Part shown: one piece after another, positions 34,327 to 42,367 of the stretch
Layout: each line of letters opens with the position of its first letter
How positions within the stretch are numbered: position 1 is the first letter of the stretch
From: Wylensekiella montiformis
GTDB lineage: Bacteria > Bacillota > Negativicutes > Selenomonadales > Selenomonadaceae
Assembly: GCF_009697385.1 (NCBI RefSeq)
Contig: NZ_VUNL01000004.1
Coordinates: 62,001 to 126,000, forward strand
Direction of reading: 5' to 3'
Length of the DNA stretch: 64,000 bases
Made by a program: the position numbers and the translations under genes
Notes under the pieces: generated by a model
Database searches by the model: none
What the model saw: the letters and a program-made list of their open reading frames with translations, nothing else
Told to the model about the DNA's origin: nothing

Positions 34327-34980
34327 TTACTTGCGCCCTTCGGCGCAGACCCATTCCTCGCCGGGCTTCGTATGAATCCTGACCTGACGGAAGCCTGCTG
34401 TTTCCAGCAGCTCCCGGTAGCCGTCCAGCGTCGGATTGAACATATGGTAACGGGCGATATTTTCCCGCGCCGCCTCGCTCATGCCCTCATGGTCATGAAT
34501 GTCCGCGACGAGCAAAAACACGCCGCCCGGGCGCAGGACCCGCCGCACCTCCCGCAGATTCTCCTGCGGATCCGGCCAGAAATAAAAGCTCTCCACCGTC
34601 GTGATCTTGTCGAAGGAATCGTCGGCAAAGGGCAGATGTTCTACCGAGCCAGCGATAATCTTCATTCGTCCGTCACGGACCGCGTCCGCATTAAGCCGCC
34701 GGGATTCAGCGACCGACACCTCCGAGTAATCCAGACCCGTCAGGCGACCGCGGGGGCCGAGCATCTCCGCCATGCGCTTAAGCGCCGCCCCGCCGCCGCA
34801 GCCGATATCGAGCACCTGCTCCGTCCCGTTCCAGTCGAAGAATCCCAGCGCCCAATTCGTCACTTCCGCATGGCTTTCATTCATGCGGGCCAGCATCTTT
34901 GCACCGGCCTCGCCCTGCGGCTGGGAAGGGTTCCCCGCCGCCGTAATTTCTTCCTGACTGCTCTCCGCCTCAGACATCAT
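34327..34980 (-). CDS. class I SAM-dependent methyltransferase
   Basis: Rossmann methyltransferase with motif I VLDIGCGGGAALKRMAEMLG, motif II LTGLDYSEVSVAES, IIAGSVEHLPFADDSFDKIT (motifs II/III) and VRRVLRPGGVFLLVADIHDH. Type 11 family; substrate unknown. The frame extends upstream to 35154 but that part is arginine-rich and unlike the family; GGACGGGG before ATG 34980 (MMSEAES) supports a 217-residue protein. Stands alone between the exporter gene and cysK, without an obvious terminator of its own. Confidence 0.82.
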   Translation of the reverse strand: MMSEAESSQEEITAAGNPSQPQGEAGAKMLARMNESHAEVTNWALGFFDWNGTEQVLDIGCGGGAALKRMAEMLGPRGRLTGLDYSEVSVAESRRLNADAVRDGRMKIIAGSVEHLPFADDSFDKITTVESFYFWPDPQENLREVRRVLRPGGVFLLVADIHDHEGMSEAARENIARYHMFNPTLDGYRELLETAGFRQVRIHTKPGEEWVCAEGRK

Positions 34981-35116
34981 GTATTCCCCGTCCTTTCCCC
35001 TTAATCCTGTCGTTTCCATTGTCTTCATTGTAGCAGACCCGCCGGCCTGTTTCAATCCGCGCCGCAAAAAGCAGACCGCGGCGCCGGGCCTCCGGACAGG
35101 ATCCGGCGCAAAAAAA

Positions 35117-35147
35117 AGCGTCCTTCCGCCAAAAGAGGAAGAACGCT
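35117..35147 (-). terminator. intrinsic terminator after cysK
   Basis: AGCGTCCTTCC (35117-35127) with GGAAGAACGCT (35137-35147), one G-U pair, followed on the minus strand by at least eight T's. Lies 18 bases after the cysK stop. Confidence 0.85.
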
Positions 35148-35164
35148 GAAACAACCAGACTCAC

Positions 35165-36097
35165 TCAGTCCGCAAAGAGCTCAGTGGAAAGATAACGGTC
35201 GCCCGTATCGGGCAGCAATGCCACGATATTTTTCCCGGCATATTCCGGGCGCTTGGCCAGCTCGACCGCAGCAGCCAATGCGGCGCCGGACGAAATGCCG
35301 ATCAGGATGCCCTCGCTGTGCGAGAACTGGCGCCCATAGCGGAACGCGTCGTCATTCGACACCGCGATCACTTCGTCGTACACCTTGGTATCCAATGTCT
35401 CCGGCACAAAACCGGCGCCGATTCCCTGAATCTTATGCGGGCCGGCCTGCCCCTTGGACAGCACCGGACTCGTCGCCGGCTCCACCGCTACGACATGGAC
35501 GTTTTTGTCCTGCTTCTTCAGATAGCGGCCGACGCCCGTCAGGGTACCGCCCGTACCGACACCGGCGATAAACGCGGCAACCTCGCCGTCCGCCGCCTGC
35601 CAGATCTCCGGTCCCGTCGTCCGCTCATGCGCGTCCGGATTGGCCTGATTCGTAAACTGCGAGGGAATAAAGGAATGCGGCGTCTCGCGGGCCAGCTCTT
35701 CGGCTTTGGCGATAGCCCCCTTCATCCCCTTGGAGCCATCCGTCAAAACAATCTGCGCGCCATACGCCTTGAGCAGGTTGCGGCGCTCCACGCTCATCGT
35801 CTCCGGCATCGTCAGGATCGCTTTATAGCCGCGGGCCGCCGCTACGCTGGCGAGTCCGATGCCCGTGTTGCCCGAAGTCGGCTCGATGATGACCGAATCC
35901 TTTGTCAGCTTTCCCTCCTGCTCCGCCTGCTCGATCATGGCCTTGGCAATGCGGTCCTTGATGGAACCGGCCGGATTGAAATATTCCAGCTTGACCAGAA
36001 TGTTCGCGTTCAGGCCGTTCGCCCGGATAAAGTTGTTCGCCTTCAGCAGCGGCGTATTGCCGATCAGTTCCGTTACGCTGTTATAGATCTTGCTCAT
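35165..36097 (-). CDS. cysK: cysteine synthase A (O-acetylserine sulfhydrylase)
   Basis: PLP enzyme making cysteine from O-acetylserine and sulfide. Motifs: LIGNTPLLKANNF, VKLEYFNPAGSIKDRIAKAM (PLP-binding Lys in SIKDR), EPTSGNTGIGLASVAAARGY, GVGTGGTLTGVGRYLKKQ (phosphate loop) and GILIGISSGAALAAAVELA (PLP pyridine-binding Ser). 310 aa is typical. GGAGG precedes ATG 36097. Divergent from an Rrf2 regulator. In Bacillus, CysK is also the co-regulator of the Rrf2 protein CymR, which gives this arrangement added meaning (family knowledge, not shown here). Confidence 0.95.
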   Translation of the reverse strand: MSKIYNSVTELIGNTPLLKANNFIRANGLNANILVKLEYFNPAGSIKDRIAKAMIEQAEQEGKLTKDSVIIEPTSGNTGIGLASVAAARGYKAILTMPETMSVERRNLLKAYGAQIVLTDGSKGMKGAIAKAEELARETPHSFIPSQFTNQANPDAHERTTGPEIWQAADGEVAAFIAGVGTGGTLTGVGRYLKKQDKNVHVVAVEPATSPVLSKGQAGPHKIQGIGAGFVPETLDTKVYDEVIAVSNDDAFRYGRQFSHSEGILIGISSGAALAAAVELAKRPEYAGKNIVALLPDTGDRYLSTELFAD

Positions 36098-36157
36098 GGT
36101 TCATACCTCCATACCTTTTCATCCCTATGATTTGCGGCCTATCTTTGCCTTAGTTGA

Positions 36158-36180
36158 AAACATATATGATTAATATGTTT
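36158..36180. promoter_or_regulatory. inverted repeat over the cysK start site (Rrf2 operator candidate)
   Basis: AAACATAT (36158-36165), 7-base spacer, ATATGTTT (36173-36180). It covers the expected cysK transcription start, so a bound repressor would block cysK. The divergent Rrf2 gene is the obvious candidate. Confidence 0.6.
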
Positions 36181-36182
36181 AT

Positions 36183-36211
36183 AGATTACCATACCCGGCT
36201 GACTTTGTCAA
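36183..36211 (-). promoter_or_regulatory. cysK promoter
   Basis: Minus strand TTGACA (36211-36206), 17 bases, TAATCT (36188-36183). Consensus -35, poor -10. Confidence 0.6.
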
Positions 36212-36269
36212 CAGAAACTTGAAGCGCCGCGAAGGTTTTTCGATGCCTTGCGCCGCGCTTCCTCCGATA

Positions 36270-36298
36270 TTGACTTTTTCCGCCTTTTTTACTATGAT
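36270..36298 (+). promoter_or_regulatory. promoter of the Rrf2 regulator gene
   Basis: TTGACT (36270-36275), 17-base spacer, TATGAT (36293-36298), about 95 bases before the start codon. The rest of the 302-base gap between the divergent genes holds the cysK promoter and its dyad; no small gene seen. Confidence 0.7.
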
Positions 36299-36399
36299 AT
36301 AGCTTGCAAACATGACATATCGCGTCGCTATGCGATTGAACTGCGATCCTTCTGCAAAATATTCACCATACATTTCATTATAAGGAAAGGATGATATTT

Positions 36400-36843
36400 A
36401 TGAAGATTTCTGCCAAGGGACGTTACGGGCTTGCCGCCATGACGTATCTTGCCCGCAACTATGCCTCCGGCTCGCCGATCACGATCATCAGTATTTCTGA
36501 GAAGCTCGGCATTTCCAAAATCTATTTGGAGCAGGTCTTTTCCCTGCTGAAGCGCGCCCGTCTCGTCAATTCCATCAAGGGATCGCAGGGCGGCTATCAG
36601 CTGGCCCGCGAACCGCGCGAGATCAGCGCATACGATATTCTTTCTTCCATCGAACTGTCCCTCATGGAAAAAGCCGCGCCGGCCTCGGAAAAGATGCCCG
36701 AACTCGACCGCGCTCTGAATGCCCGCGTCTTTGACCCGCTGGATGCCGGCATACACGAGACGCTTTCGCATGTCTCACTGGATGATATTCTGACCGCGAT
36801 CGATGCGGAAAAGGACGCCGACAGTCTCATGTATTTCATTTGA
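36400..36843 (+). CDS. Rrf2 family transcriptional regulator (CymR-like)
   Basis: 147 residues with the Rrf2 winged helix: KISAKGRYGLAAMTYLARNY, IISISEKLGISKIYLEQVFS, LLKRARLVNSIKGSQGGYQL. There is no cysteine in the protein, so it cannot bind an Fe-S cluster as IscR or RsrR do. This, and its place divergent from cysK, favour a CymR-type sulfur regulator that would sense O-acetylserine through CysK. ATG 36400 is 9 bases after AAAGG; an ATG three codons upstream has no spacing. Confidence 0.85.
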   Translation: MKISAKGRYGLAAMTYLARNYASGSPITIISISEKLGISKIYLEQVFSLLKRARLVNSIKGSQGGYQLAREPREISAYDILSSIELSLMEKAAPASEKMPELDRALNARVFDPLDAGIHETLSHVSLDDILTAIDAEKDADSLMYFI

Positions 36844-36971
36844 CTGCGCAAGCCAGCCATAAAAACGGCCGAAAATCCGCAAAAATGGGCGAGATTGAAG
36901 CAGAAAACGTTATCTAAAGCGAAAAAAACAGGCTAGGCGGGACCTTTCGGGTAACGGGGTAACATTTGCAA

Positions 36972-37019
36972 CTTCACAATCCGCAACAAGCATAGTATAA
37001 TGCTTATTGAGTTGTGAAG
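36972..37019 (+). promoter_or_regulatory. promoter inside a large dyad, upstream of a small unknown gene
   Basis: TTCACA (36973-36978), 17 bases, TATAAT (36996-37001). The -10 lies between CTTCACAA (36972-36979) and its complement TTGTGAAG (37012-37019), with a further AAGCA/TGCTT pair inside. The symmetry around the promoter suggests a repressor site. The preceding 130 bases after the Rrf2 gene hold nothing I can name. Confidence 0.65.
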
Positions 37020-37136
37020 GGACATGCCCCTGTCCCGTTCACCGCGAATCACAACTCGGCCGCTGCCCTTCAGGTCCCAGACCGGGTCGGCGGCAACAGA
37101 ACAGACAGAACGTTTTTTTGTTGGAGGTGTGTTCCC

Positions 37137-37370
37137 ATGATGATCGACAACGTTCGTGTGATCATCGGGAGCGGGCCGTTTTCTGCGGAAGATGCACAGT
37201 ATTATATCAGACAGATTCAGAAAGCTACTAAGCTTACGTTAAAAACAGTTCGTTTCAATCGTTGCGACTCGTATCTTGATATCCGCTGTTCGTTCGAATC
37301 CGTTCCTTTTGACCGGATTTGGCGGATTCCGCTGACGGCCTCTCACGAAGATCGCGCAGTAAACAAGTAA
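37137..37370 (+). CDS. hypothetical protein, 77 aa
   Basis: Not recognised. MMIDNVRVIIGSGPFSAEDA, then YYIRQIQKATKLTLKTVRFN and CDSYLDIRCSFESVPFDRIW; mixed alpha/beta, no membrane segment or signal peptide. It is supported by a near-consensus promoter at 36973-37001, GGAGGT 9 bases before ATG 37137 and a terminator right after it. The frame is open further upstream, but that part precedes the Shine-Dalgarno. A second ATG follows at 37140. Confidence 0.65.
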   Translation: MMIDNVRVIIGSGPFSAEDAQYYIRQIQKATKLTLKTVRFNRCDSYLDIRCSFESVPFDRIWRIPLTASHEDRAVNK

Positions 37371-37386
37371 ACAGGGTATAAGCAAA

Positions 37387-37420
37387 CAAACGGGACTTCC
37401 CCACGAGGAAGTCCCGTTTG
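37387..37420. terminator. bidirectional intrinsic terminator
   Basis: Perfect 14-bp stem CAAACGGGACTTCC (37387-37400) with its complement (37407-37420), 6-base loop. Serves the 77-aa gene and the convergent sucrose hydrolase gene. Confidence 0.85.
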
Positions 37421-37459
37421 TTGTGTTATCCATGGATTGATTCGCTGCCAAACCTCACG

Positions 37460-38917
37460 TTATACCGGCCGGCCAAGATAGCGGAACGCATCGAGTTCCC
37501 AGATATTGCCGCTCAGCGAGGCGAGCGGCGCGTCGGCTGAGATCTGCAGCTCCGGCAGGATGTGTTTGTCGGGGAAGACCAGCAGACTCGCGGCCTCTTC
37601 GCCATGCTGGAAGAAGGCTTCCACCGCCGAGCGGTCCACAAAGAGCTGCAAGGAAAGCGTCTGATCGGCGAACAGCTTGAAGCGCCGAATCCCGCGGCCG
37701 CCGCGGTGCATCCCATTGCGGTCAATGGTCATGACCTGACGCTGCCGGTCGTAACAGAAGCAGAGCTTCTCAAGGCCATAAGCCAAAGTAACCGTGACCG
37801 AGGAGGCATCGCCCAGCTCCATAGTCAAAAGCACCTCCGCGCCCTCAGCGAGCGGCTGGCTCAGATGGTCCGTCTGCACGAGATCCAGCTCGCGCAGGGA
37901 GTCCCGGATCCGAAGGTCCTTCATTTCCCGCACCGGACGGGAATACAGATGGCCCTGACGCAGCCGCAGTTCGCGCGGCATGGTCAGGCTGTACATCCAG
38001 CCTTCCTCCCGCGTCGGATATGCGTCGTCGCAGTCCGGCATGCCCATCCAGCCGATCAGGATATGGCGGCCTTCACTTTCAAAGACCTGCGGCGCATAAA
38101 AATCGAATCCGTGATCCAGTTCCTGAAATTTCGTATGGCTGACCATATCCAGACTGTCCAGCGACAGGTGTCCGGCGATATAGCCGGCCTGATACCGGTT
38201 CTGCCGGTCAAATTTCCGGGATTCCAACCCCTGCGGGCAGAAAAGCAGCACATCGTAGCTGCCGAAGCGAAGCAGATTCGGACATTCCCACATATAGCCG
38301 AAATCACCGAGACGCGTATGGATCTCGCCCAGTTCCTGCCAGCCCTGTCCGGTTTCTTCATAGACGAGAGCCGTCCCCTTTTCATCGCGGGCGCGCTGTG
38401 CGCCGAGAAGCAAATACCGCCGTCCGCGCCGCGAGAAGAGGAACGGATCACGGAAGTGTCCCGTAGTCCCGGCGGGATGATCCGGCAGGATGATTTCGTC
38501 CTTGCGGATGCTGCCGTCCGCCTGCAGCGTCCCGAACCGCTGCGCGGGGATGCGCCGCCCGCCTTCCTTGCGGTTGCAGGTGTAGAGCACGCGGAGGCGC
38601 CCATCCTCCTCCTCGGCGCAGCCGGAATAGCAGCCGTCCTTGTCGTGGACATCATCCGGCCAGAGCGAAAGCTCCGGCAGCGTATACTGCACGAAATCGC
38701 GCGTCCGGACATGCGCCCAGCATTTGTTTTTATGCACGCAGCCCAGCGGATTCCATTGAAAGAAAACATGATACTCGCCCTCATACCGGCAAAGCCCGTT
38801 CGGATCGTTGATGAGTCCGAACGGCATTTCCAGATGGAAGCGGTTGTGCCAGCGGTGCGTCATGGGAAAAGCGGCGGAGAGCTTTGCATCCAGTTTCTTT
38901 TTATCAAACGATTCCAT
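37460..38917 (-). CDS. scrB: sucrose-6-phosphate hydrolase (GH32)
   Basis: Splits sucrose-6-phosphate from the sucrose PTS to glucose-6-P and fructose. GH32 signatures: RFHLEMPFGLINDPNGLCRY with nucleophile D38 in NDPNG, FFQWNPLGCVHKNKCWAH, GHFRDPFLF (RDP, D157) and GYMWECPNLL (acid/base E211). A C-terminal beta-sandwich follows (FADQTLSLQLFVDRSAVEAF). 485 aa is normal. AGGAGGG before ATG 38917. Downstream of the sucrose PTS gene; no fructokinase gene is seen in the window. Confidence 0.92.
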   Translation of the reverse strand: MESFDKKKLDAKLSAAFPMTHRWHNRFHLEMPFGLINDPNGLCRYEGEYHVFFQWNPLGCVHKNKCWAHVRTRDFVQYTLPELSLWPDDVHDKDGCYSGCAEEEDGRLRVLYTCNRKEGGRRIPAQRFGTLQADGSIRKDEIILPDHPAGTTGHFRDPFLFSRRGRRYLLLGAQRARDEKGTALVYEETGQGWQELGEIHTRLGDFGYMWECPNLLRFGSYDVLLFCPQGLESRKFDRQNRYQAGYIAGHLSLDSLDMVSHTKFQELDHGFDFYAPQVFESEGRHILIGWMGMPDCDDAYPTREEGWMYSLTMPRELRLRQGHLYSRPVREMKDLRIRDSLRELDLVQTDHLSQPLAEGAEVLLTMELGDASSVTVTLAYGLEKLCFCYDRQRQVMTIDRNGMHRGGRGIRRFKLFADQTLSLQLFVDRSAVEAFFQHGEEAASLLVFPDKHILPELQISADAPLASLSGNIWELDAFRYLGRPV

Positions 38918-38970
38918 TCCTTATCCCTCCTATCGATGCGCCTCCCTGCGTTCCGGACGGACAGGCGAGG

Positions 38971-40818
38971 TTATTCCTCCGGGGAAAACAGGGTAAACGT
39001 CAAACCAAAAGCAATGCCGAAGCCGATGACATTGACCAGAATATACTGGGCCAGATGGTCCAGATACAGCAGCGTTCCCGGCAGGACCGTGATGCCCATG
39101 CCCGTTCCGGCGAGGTGCATAAAGCTGGCCACTCCACCGGCGAACGCGCCGCCGACCAGTGCATAAAGAAACGGCTTCATAAAGCGCAGATTGATACCGA
39201 AGATCGCCGGTTCCGTAATGCCGAGAAAAGCGGGAACGGCGGAAGATATGTAAAGGGCGCGCTTCTTCGGATTCTTTGTCTTCAGCGCGACCGCAACGGC
39301 GGCACCGCCCTGCGCCACGATGGCGCCGGTGATGATGGCATTGAACGGGTCAGCGCCCGTCGTAGCGAGCAGCTGAACCTCCAGCGCATTGAACACATGA
39401 TGGACGCCGAATACGACGATCACCTGCTGCAGTCCGCCGACGACGAAGCCGCCGATGCCCATCGGAAGCTGAAGGAACGCCTGCACGGCGCCGAAGATTC
39501 CCAGCTCGAGCGTGTGCATGATCGGTCCGACGACAAGCAGGCCGAGCAGCATGGAAATAAACAAGGTCATAAACGGAGTAACGATGAGATCGATGACATC
39601 CGGCACAAACGATTTGAGCCATTTCTGCAGCTTCGCGGCAAAAATGCCCAGAACGAGAGCCGGAAGAACGGAGCCCTGATACCCGACCACCGGCACCGTC
39701 AGGCCGAAGATATCCATCGGAATCGGCTGCGCTTCGCCGCCGGCAATGGCATAGGCATTGGGAAGCTGCGGCGCAACGAGCATGAGGCCGAGCACGATGC
39801 CGATGACCGGCGTCCCGCCGAAGCGTTTGGTCGTCGACCAGCAGACCAGCGCCGGCAGAAAAGCAAACGCCGTATCCGTGAGGATCTGGCTCATCCGCAG
39901 GACATTATCGCTGAACGACATGCCGAGGCTCTGCGCCGCGCCGCGCAGGCCCATAAACAAACCGGTCGCGACGAGGACTGGAATGATCGGCACAAAAACA
40001 TCGCCGAGCGTCCGGGAAATCTTCTGCACCACCGACATCTGTGCATACGCTTCCTCTTTGTTGCTCATTCCGCCGAAATCCGTGCCTTTGACAAACTCTG
40101 CAAAGACCTTGTCGACGAACCCGGTTCCCAGAATGATCTGATACTGGGCCGCCGCAAAGAACTGTCCCTTGACGCCGTCGATGTTCTCAATCGCCTTTTC
40201 GTCGATTTTGGACTTATCGTTGATAATCAGGCGCAGACGCGTCGCACAATGCTCGGCATTGCGGACATTTCCCATGCCGCCGACGTACTTCTCGATCAGG
40301 CGGGCGACGCGCGCTTCTTTGGAGAGGCCGGCCAGTTCATCGTCCGCTTCCGCCGCCGGTTTTTCCTCATCCTTCTGAGCGGAAGACGTGATCTCCTGAC
40401 CGCCAAGGGCGATGGTGATCGTGCCAAAATCCGCCGGATTCGTCACGAGCACCGGCGTCGTCGTATCGTAGCCGGCCGCCCGGATCGCGTCCGCATCAAA
40501 TTCCAATAGCAGCTGGCCCTTTTTCACCCGGTCGCCCTGGGCAACCTTCGCTTCAAAGTGGTTCCCGTTCAGCTTCACCGTATCCAGCCCGACATGGATC
40601 AGGATATCCGCCCCTTCATCCGTGTGAATGCCGATGGCATGCTTTGTCGCAAAGAGGACGGTGATCTCGCCGTCCGTCGGCGAAACCACCTTGCCGTCCG
40701 GGTCCTTTACCGCGGCGCCAATCCCCATCGCACCGCCGGAAAAAGCCGGATCCGCCACCTCGCTCAGTTCGACCAGCCGGCCGTTGAGCGGACTGTCCAG
40801 ACGAATATCTTTCATCAT
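38971..40818 (-). CDS. scrA: sucrose-type PTS transporter EII with domain order A-B-C
   Basis: EIIA domain of the glucose class comes first (LDSPLNGRLVELSEVADPAF, VVSPTDGEITVLFATKHAIG, ADILIHVGLDTVKLNGNHFE with phospho-His), then EIIB (phospho-Cys in VRNAEHCATRLRLIINDKSK), then a ten-helix EIIC (VQKISRTLGDVFVPIIPVLV, GFVVGGLQQVIVVFGVHHVF, SSAVPAFLGITEPAIFGINL). Sucrose and beta-glucoside permeases are more often B-C-A. Substrate sucrose is inferred from scrB. ATG 40818 or 40815 with AAGGGGG upstream; the frame runs on to 40869 into the operator, which cannot be coding. Confidence 0.87.
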   Translation of the reverse strand: MMKDIRLDSPLNGRLVELSEVADPAFSGGAMGIGAAVKDPDGKVVSPTDGEITVLFATKHAIGIHTDEGADILIHVGLDTVKLNGNHFEAKVAQGDRVKKGQLLLEFDADAIRAAGYDTTTPVLVTNPADFGTITIALGGQEITSSAQKDEEKPAAEADDELAGLSKEARVARLIEKYVGGMGNVRNAEHCATRLRLIINDKSKIDEKAIENIDGVKGQFFAAAQYQIILGTGFVDKVFAEFVKGTDFGGMSNKEEAYAQMSVVQKISRTLGDVFVPIIPVLVATGLFMGLRGAAQSLGMSFSDNVLRMSQILTDTAFAFLPALVCWSTTKRFGGTPVIGIVLGLMLVAPQLPNAYAIAGGEAQPIPMDIFGLTVPVVGYQGSVLPALVLGIFAAKLQKWLKSFVPDVIDLIVTPFMTLFISMLLGLLVVGPIMHTLELGIFGAVQAFLQLPMGIGGFVVGGLQQVIVVFGVHHVFNALEVQLLATTGADPFNAIITGAIVAQGGAAVAVALKTKNPKKRALYISSAVPAFLGITEPAIFGINLRFMKPFLYALVGGAFAGGVASFMHLAGTGMGITVLPGTLLYLDHLAQYILVNVIGFGIAFGLTFTLFSPEE

Positions 40819-40840
40819 AATTCCCCCTTGTCCTTTACCC

Positions 40841-40889
40841 ATAAAATGGTTATGATACCCTTTTTTCAATGTGAAATCGATTTCACATT
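40841..40889 (-). promoter_or_regulatory. scrA promoter with LacI-family (ScrR-type) operator
   Basis: Minus strand TTGAAA (40869-40864), 17 bases, TTTTAT (40846-40841). Overlapping the upstream edge of the -35 is a perfect 22-bp palindrome at 40868-40889: AATGTGAAATC and its complement, with the central CG of LacI/ScrR operators. No LacI-type gene is in the window. Confidence 0.8.
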
Positions 40890-40955
40890 TTCAGTCTAGC
40901 CACTTTTCCGCGATTTGTCAAGGAAAAACGTCAAAGCCGGCCAACATACAGCAAA

Positions 40956-40988
40956 GCGCCGCACCGGGAGCGGCTCCCGATGCGGCGC
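40956..40988 (-). terminator. intrinsic terminator after dnaB
   Basis: GCGCCGCA (40956-40963) pairs with TGCGGCGC (40981-40988), with inner CGGGAGC/GCTCCCG pairing; only TTT follows on the minus strand. Lies 11 bases after the dnaB stop. Confidence 0.7.
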
Positions 40989-40998
40989 AGCGTTCCGT

Positions 40999-42327
40999 TC
41001 ACTGAACGAGCAGATCGCGGAACTTCGTATATTCTTTCTGAAAGAAGAGCTGGATGCTGTCCACCGGACCATTGCGGTGCTTGGCGATGATGATCTCGGT
41101 GATGTTCTTGTTCTCCGTATCCTTATCGTAATAATCCTCGCGATAAAGGAACATGACGATATCGGCGTCCTGCTCCAGCGAGCCGGATTCGCGCAGGTCG
41201 GACAGCATCGGTTTTTTGACCTGGCGGCTCTCGACCGAGCGCGACAGCTGCGACAGAGCAATGACTGGCACATCGAGCTCCCGCGCGAGCGCCTTGAGCG
41301 AGCGGGAGATTTCGGAAATCTCCTGCTGGCGATTATCGCCGTTCCGGCTCGGACGCCCCTGCATGAGCTGCAGGTAGTCGATGATGATGAGGTCCAGTCC
41401 GTGCTCGGCCTTGAGACGGCGCGCCTTGGAGCGCAGCTCCATGACGGTGATGCCGGCGGTATCGTCGATGTAGATCGGCGCCCGGCTCAGCCGGTCCGCC
41501 GTCTCGACGAGCCGGTTCCATTCCTTGGCGTCCAGCTGTCCGGTGCGCAGGCGCGTGGCATCGATGCCGCCTTCCGCGCAGAGCATGCGCTGCATGAGCT
41601 GTTCCTTGCTCATTTCCAGCGAGAAAAAGGCTACCTTTCCGCCGTGCAGTCCGACATACGACGCAATGTTCAGCGTAAACGCGGTCTTTCCCATGGAAGG
41701 GCGGGCCGCCACCAGAATGAGATCCGATTTCTGCAGGCCGGAAGTCAGCTTGTCCAGATCCTTGAAGCCGCAGCTCAGGCCCGTAAGGCCGCCCCTTGAT
41801 TCATAAAGCACATTGATCCGTTCAAAGGTGCGCATGACAATGCTCTTCATGGACTCAAAGGCGCCGCCGTTCTGACTGCCCGCCACGGAGAGTATCTTCT
41901 TCTCCGCCGCATCCATGATGTTTTCCACCGAGTCCGCATCCTCATAAGCGGCACCGGCGATCTCCGTCGCCGCGCTGATGAGCCGGCGAAGCTCGGCCTT
42001 TTCCTTGACGATCTTCGCATGATACGTCACGTTGGCCGCCGTCGGAACGGCATTGGCCAGCTGGGTGAGGAACGGCAGTCCCCCGATTTTCTCCAGCATA
42101 CCGCTCTTGCGCAGCTGCTCGGTCAGCGTGACGAGGTCAACCGCCTCATCGTTGCCGGAAAGCTCGATCATGGCCTCATAGACCAGACGATGCGTTTCCC
42201 GGTAAAAGTCCTCCGGCTGCAGAATCTCCTGCACCTCGACGATGGCTTCCTTCTTGATCAGCATCGCTCCCAGAACAGCCTGTTCGGCCTCGATGTTCTG
42301 CGGAGGAACGCGTTCCGGTAATGGCAT
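40999..42327 (-). CDS. dnaB: replicative DNA helicase DnaB
   Basis: Hexameric helicase at the fork. N-terminal DnaB domain (PPQNIEAEQAVLGAMLIKKE, AIVEVQEILQPEDFYRETHR) and RecA-like domain with Walker A (LILVAARPSMGKTAFTLNIA), Walker B (GLDLIIIDYLQLMQG), ALSQLSRSVESRQVKKPMLS, DLRESGSLEQDADIVMFLYR and the C-terminal IIAKHRNGPVDSIQLFF. 442 aa. The frame opens at TTG 42351, but GAGG is spaced 8 bases from ATG 42327. Last gene of the yybS-gdpP-rplI-lonC-dnaB operon. Confidence 0.96.
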   Translation of the reverse strand: MPLPERVPPQNIEAEQAVLGAMLIKKEAIVEVQEILQPEDFYRETHRLVYEAMIELSGNDEAVDLVTLTEQLRKSGMLEKIGGLPFLTQLANAVPTAANVTYHAKIVKEKAELRRLISAATEIAGAAYEDADSVENIMDAAEKKILSVAGSQNGGAFESMKSIVMRTFERINVLYESRGGLTGLSCGFKDLDKLTSGLQKSDLILVAARPSMGKTAFTLNIASYVGLHGGKVAFFSLEMSKEQLMQRMLCAEGGIDATRLRTGQLDAKEWNRLVETADRLSRAPIYIDDTAGITVMELRSKARRLKAEHGLDLIIIDYLQLMQGRPSRNGDNRQQEISEISRSLKALARELDVPVIALSQLSRSVESRQVKKPMLSDLRESGSLEQDADIVMFLYREDYYDKDTENKNITEIIIAKHRNGPVDSIQLFFQKEYTKFRDLLVQ

Positions 42328-42367
42328 AGTAAAATCCTCTTTTCCTGACAAACAGATACTCCTGCCC

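Noticed and set aside
35000-35154. N-terminal extension of the methyltransferase from 35154
   Set aside because: The extra residues are Arg/Phe-rich and overlap the cysK terminator; a good Shine-Dalgarno precedes ATG 34980.
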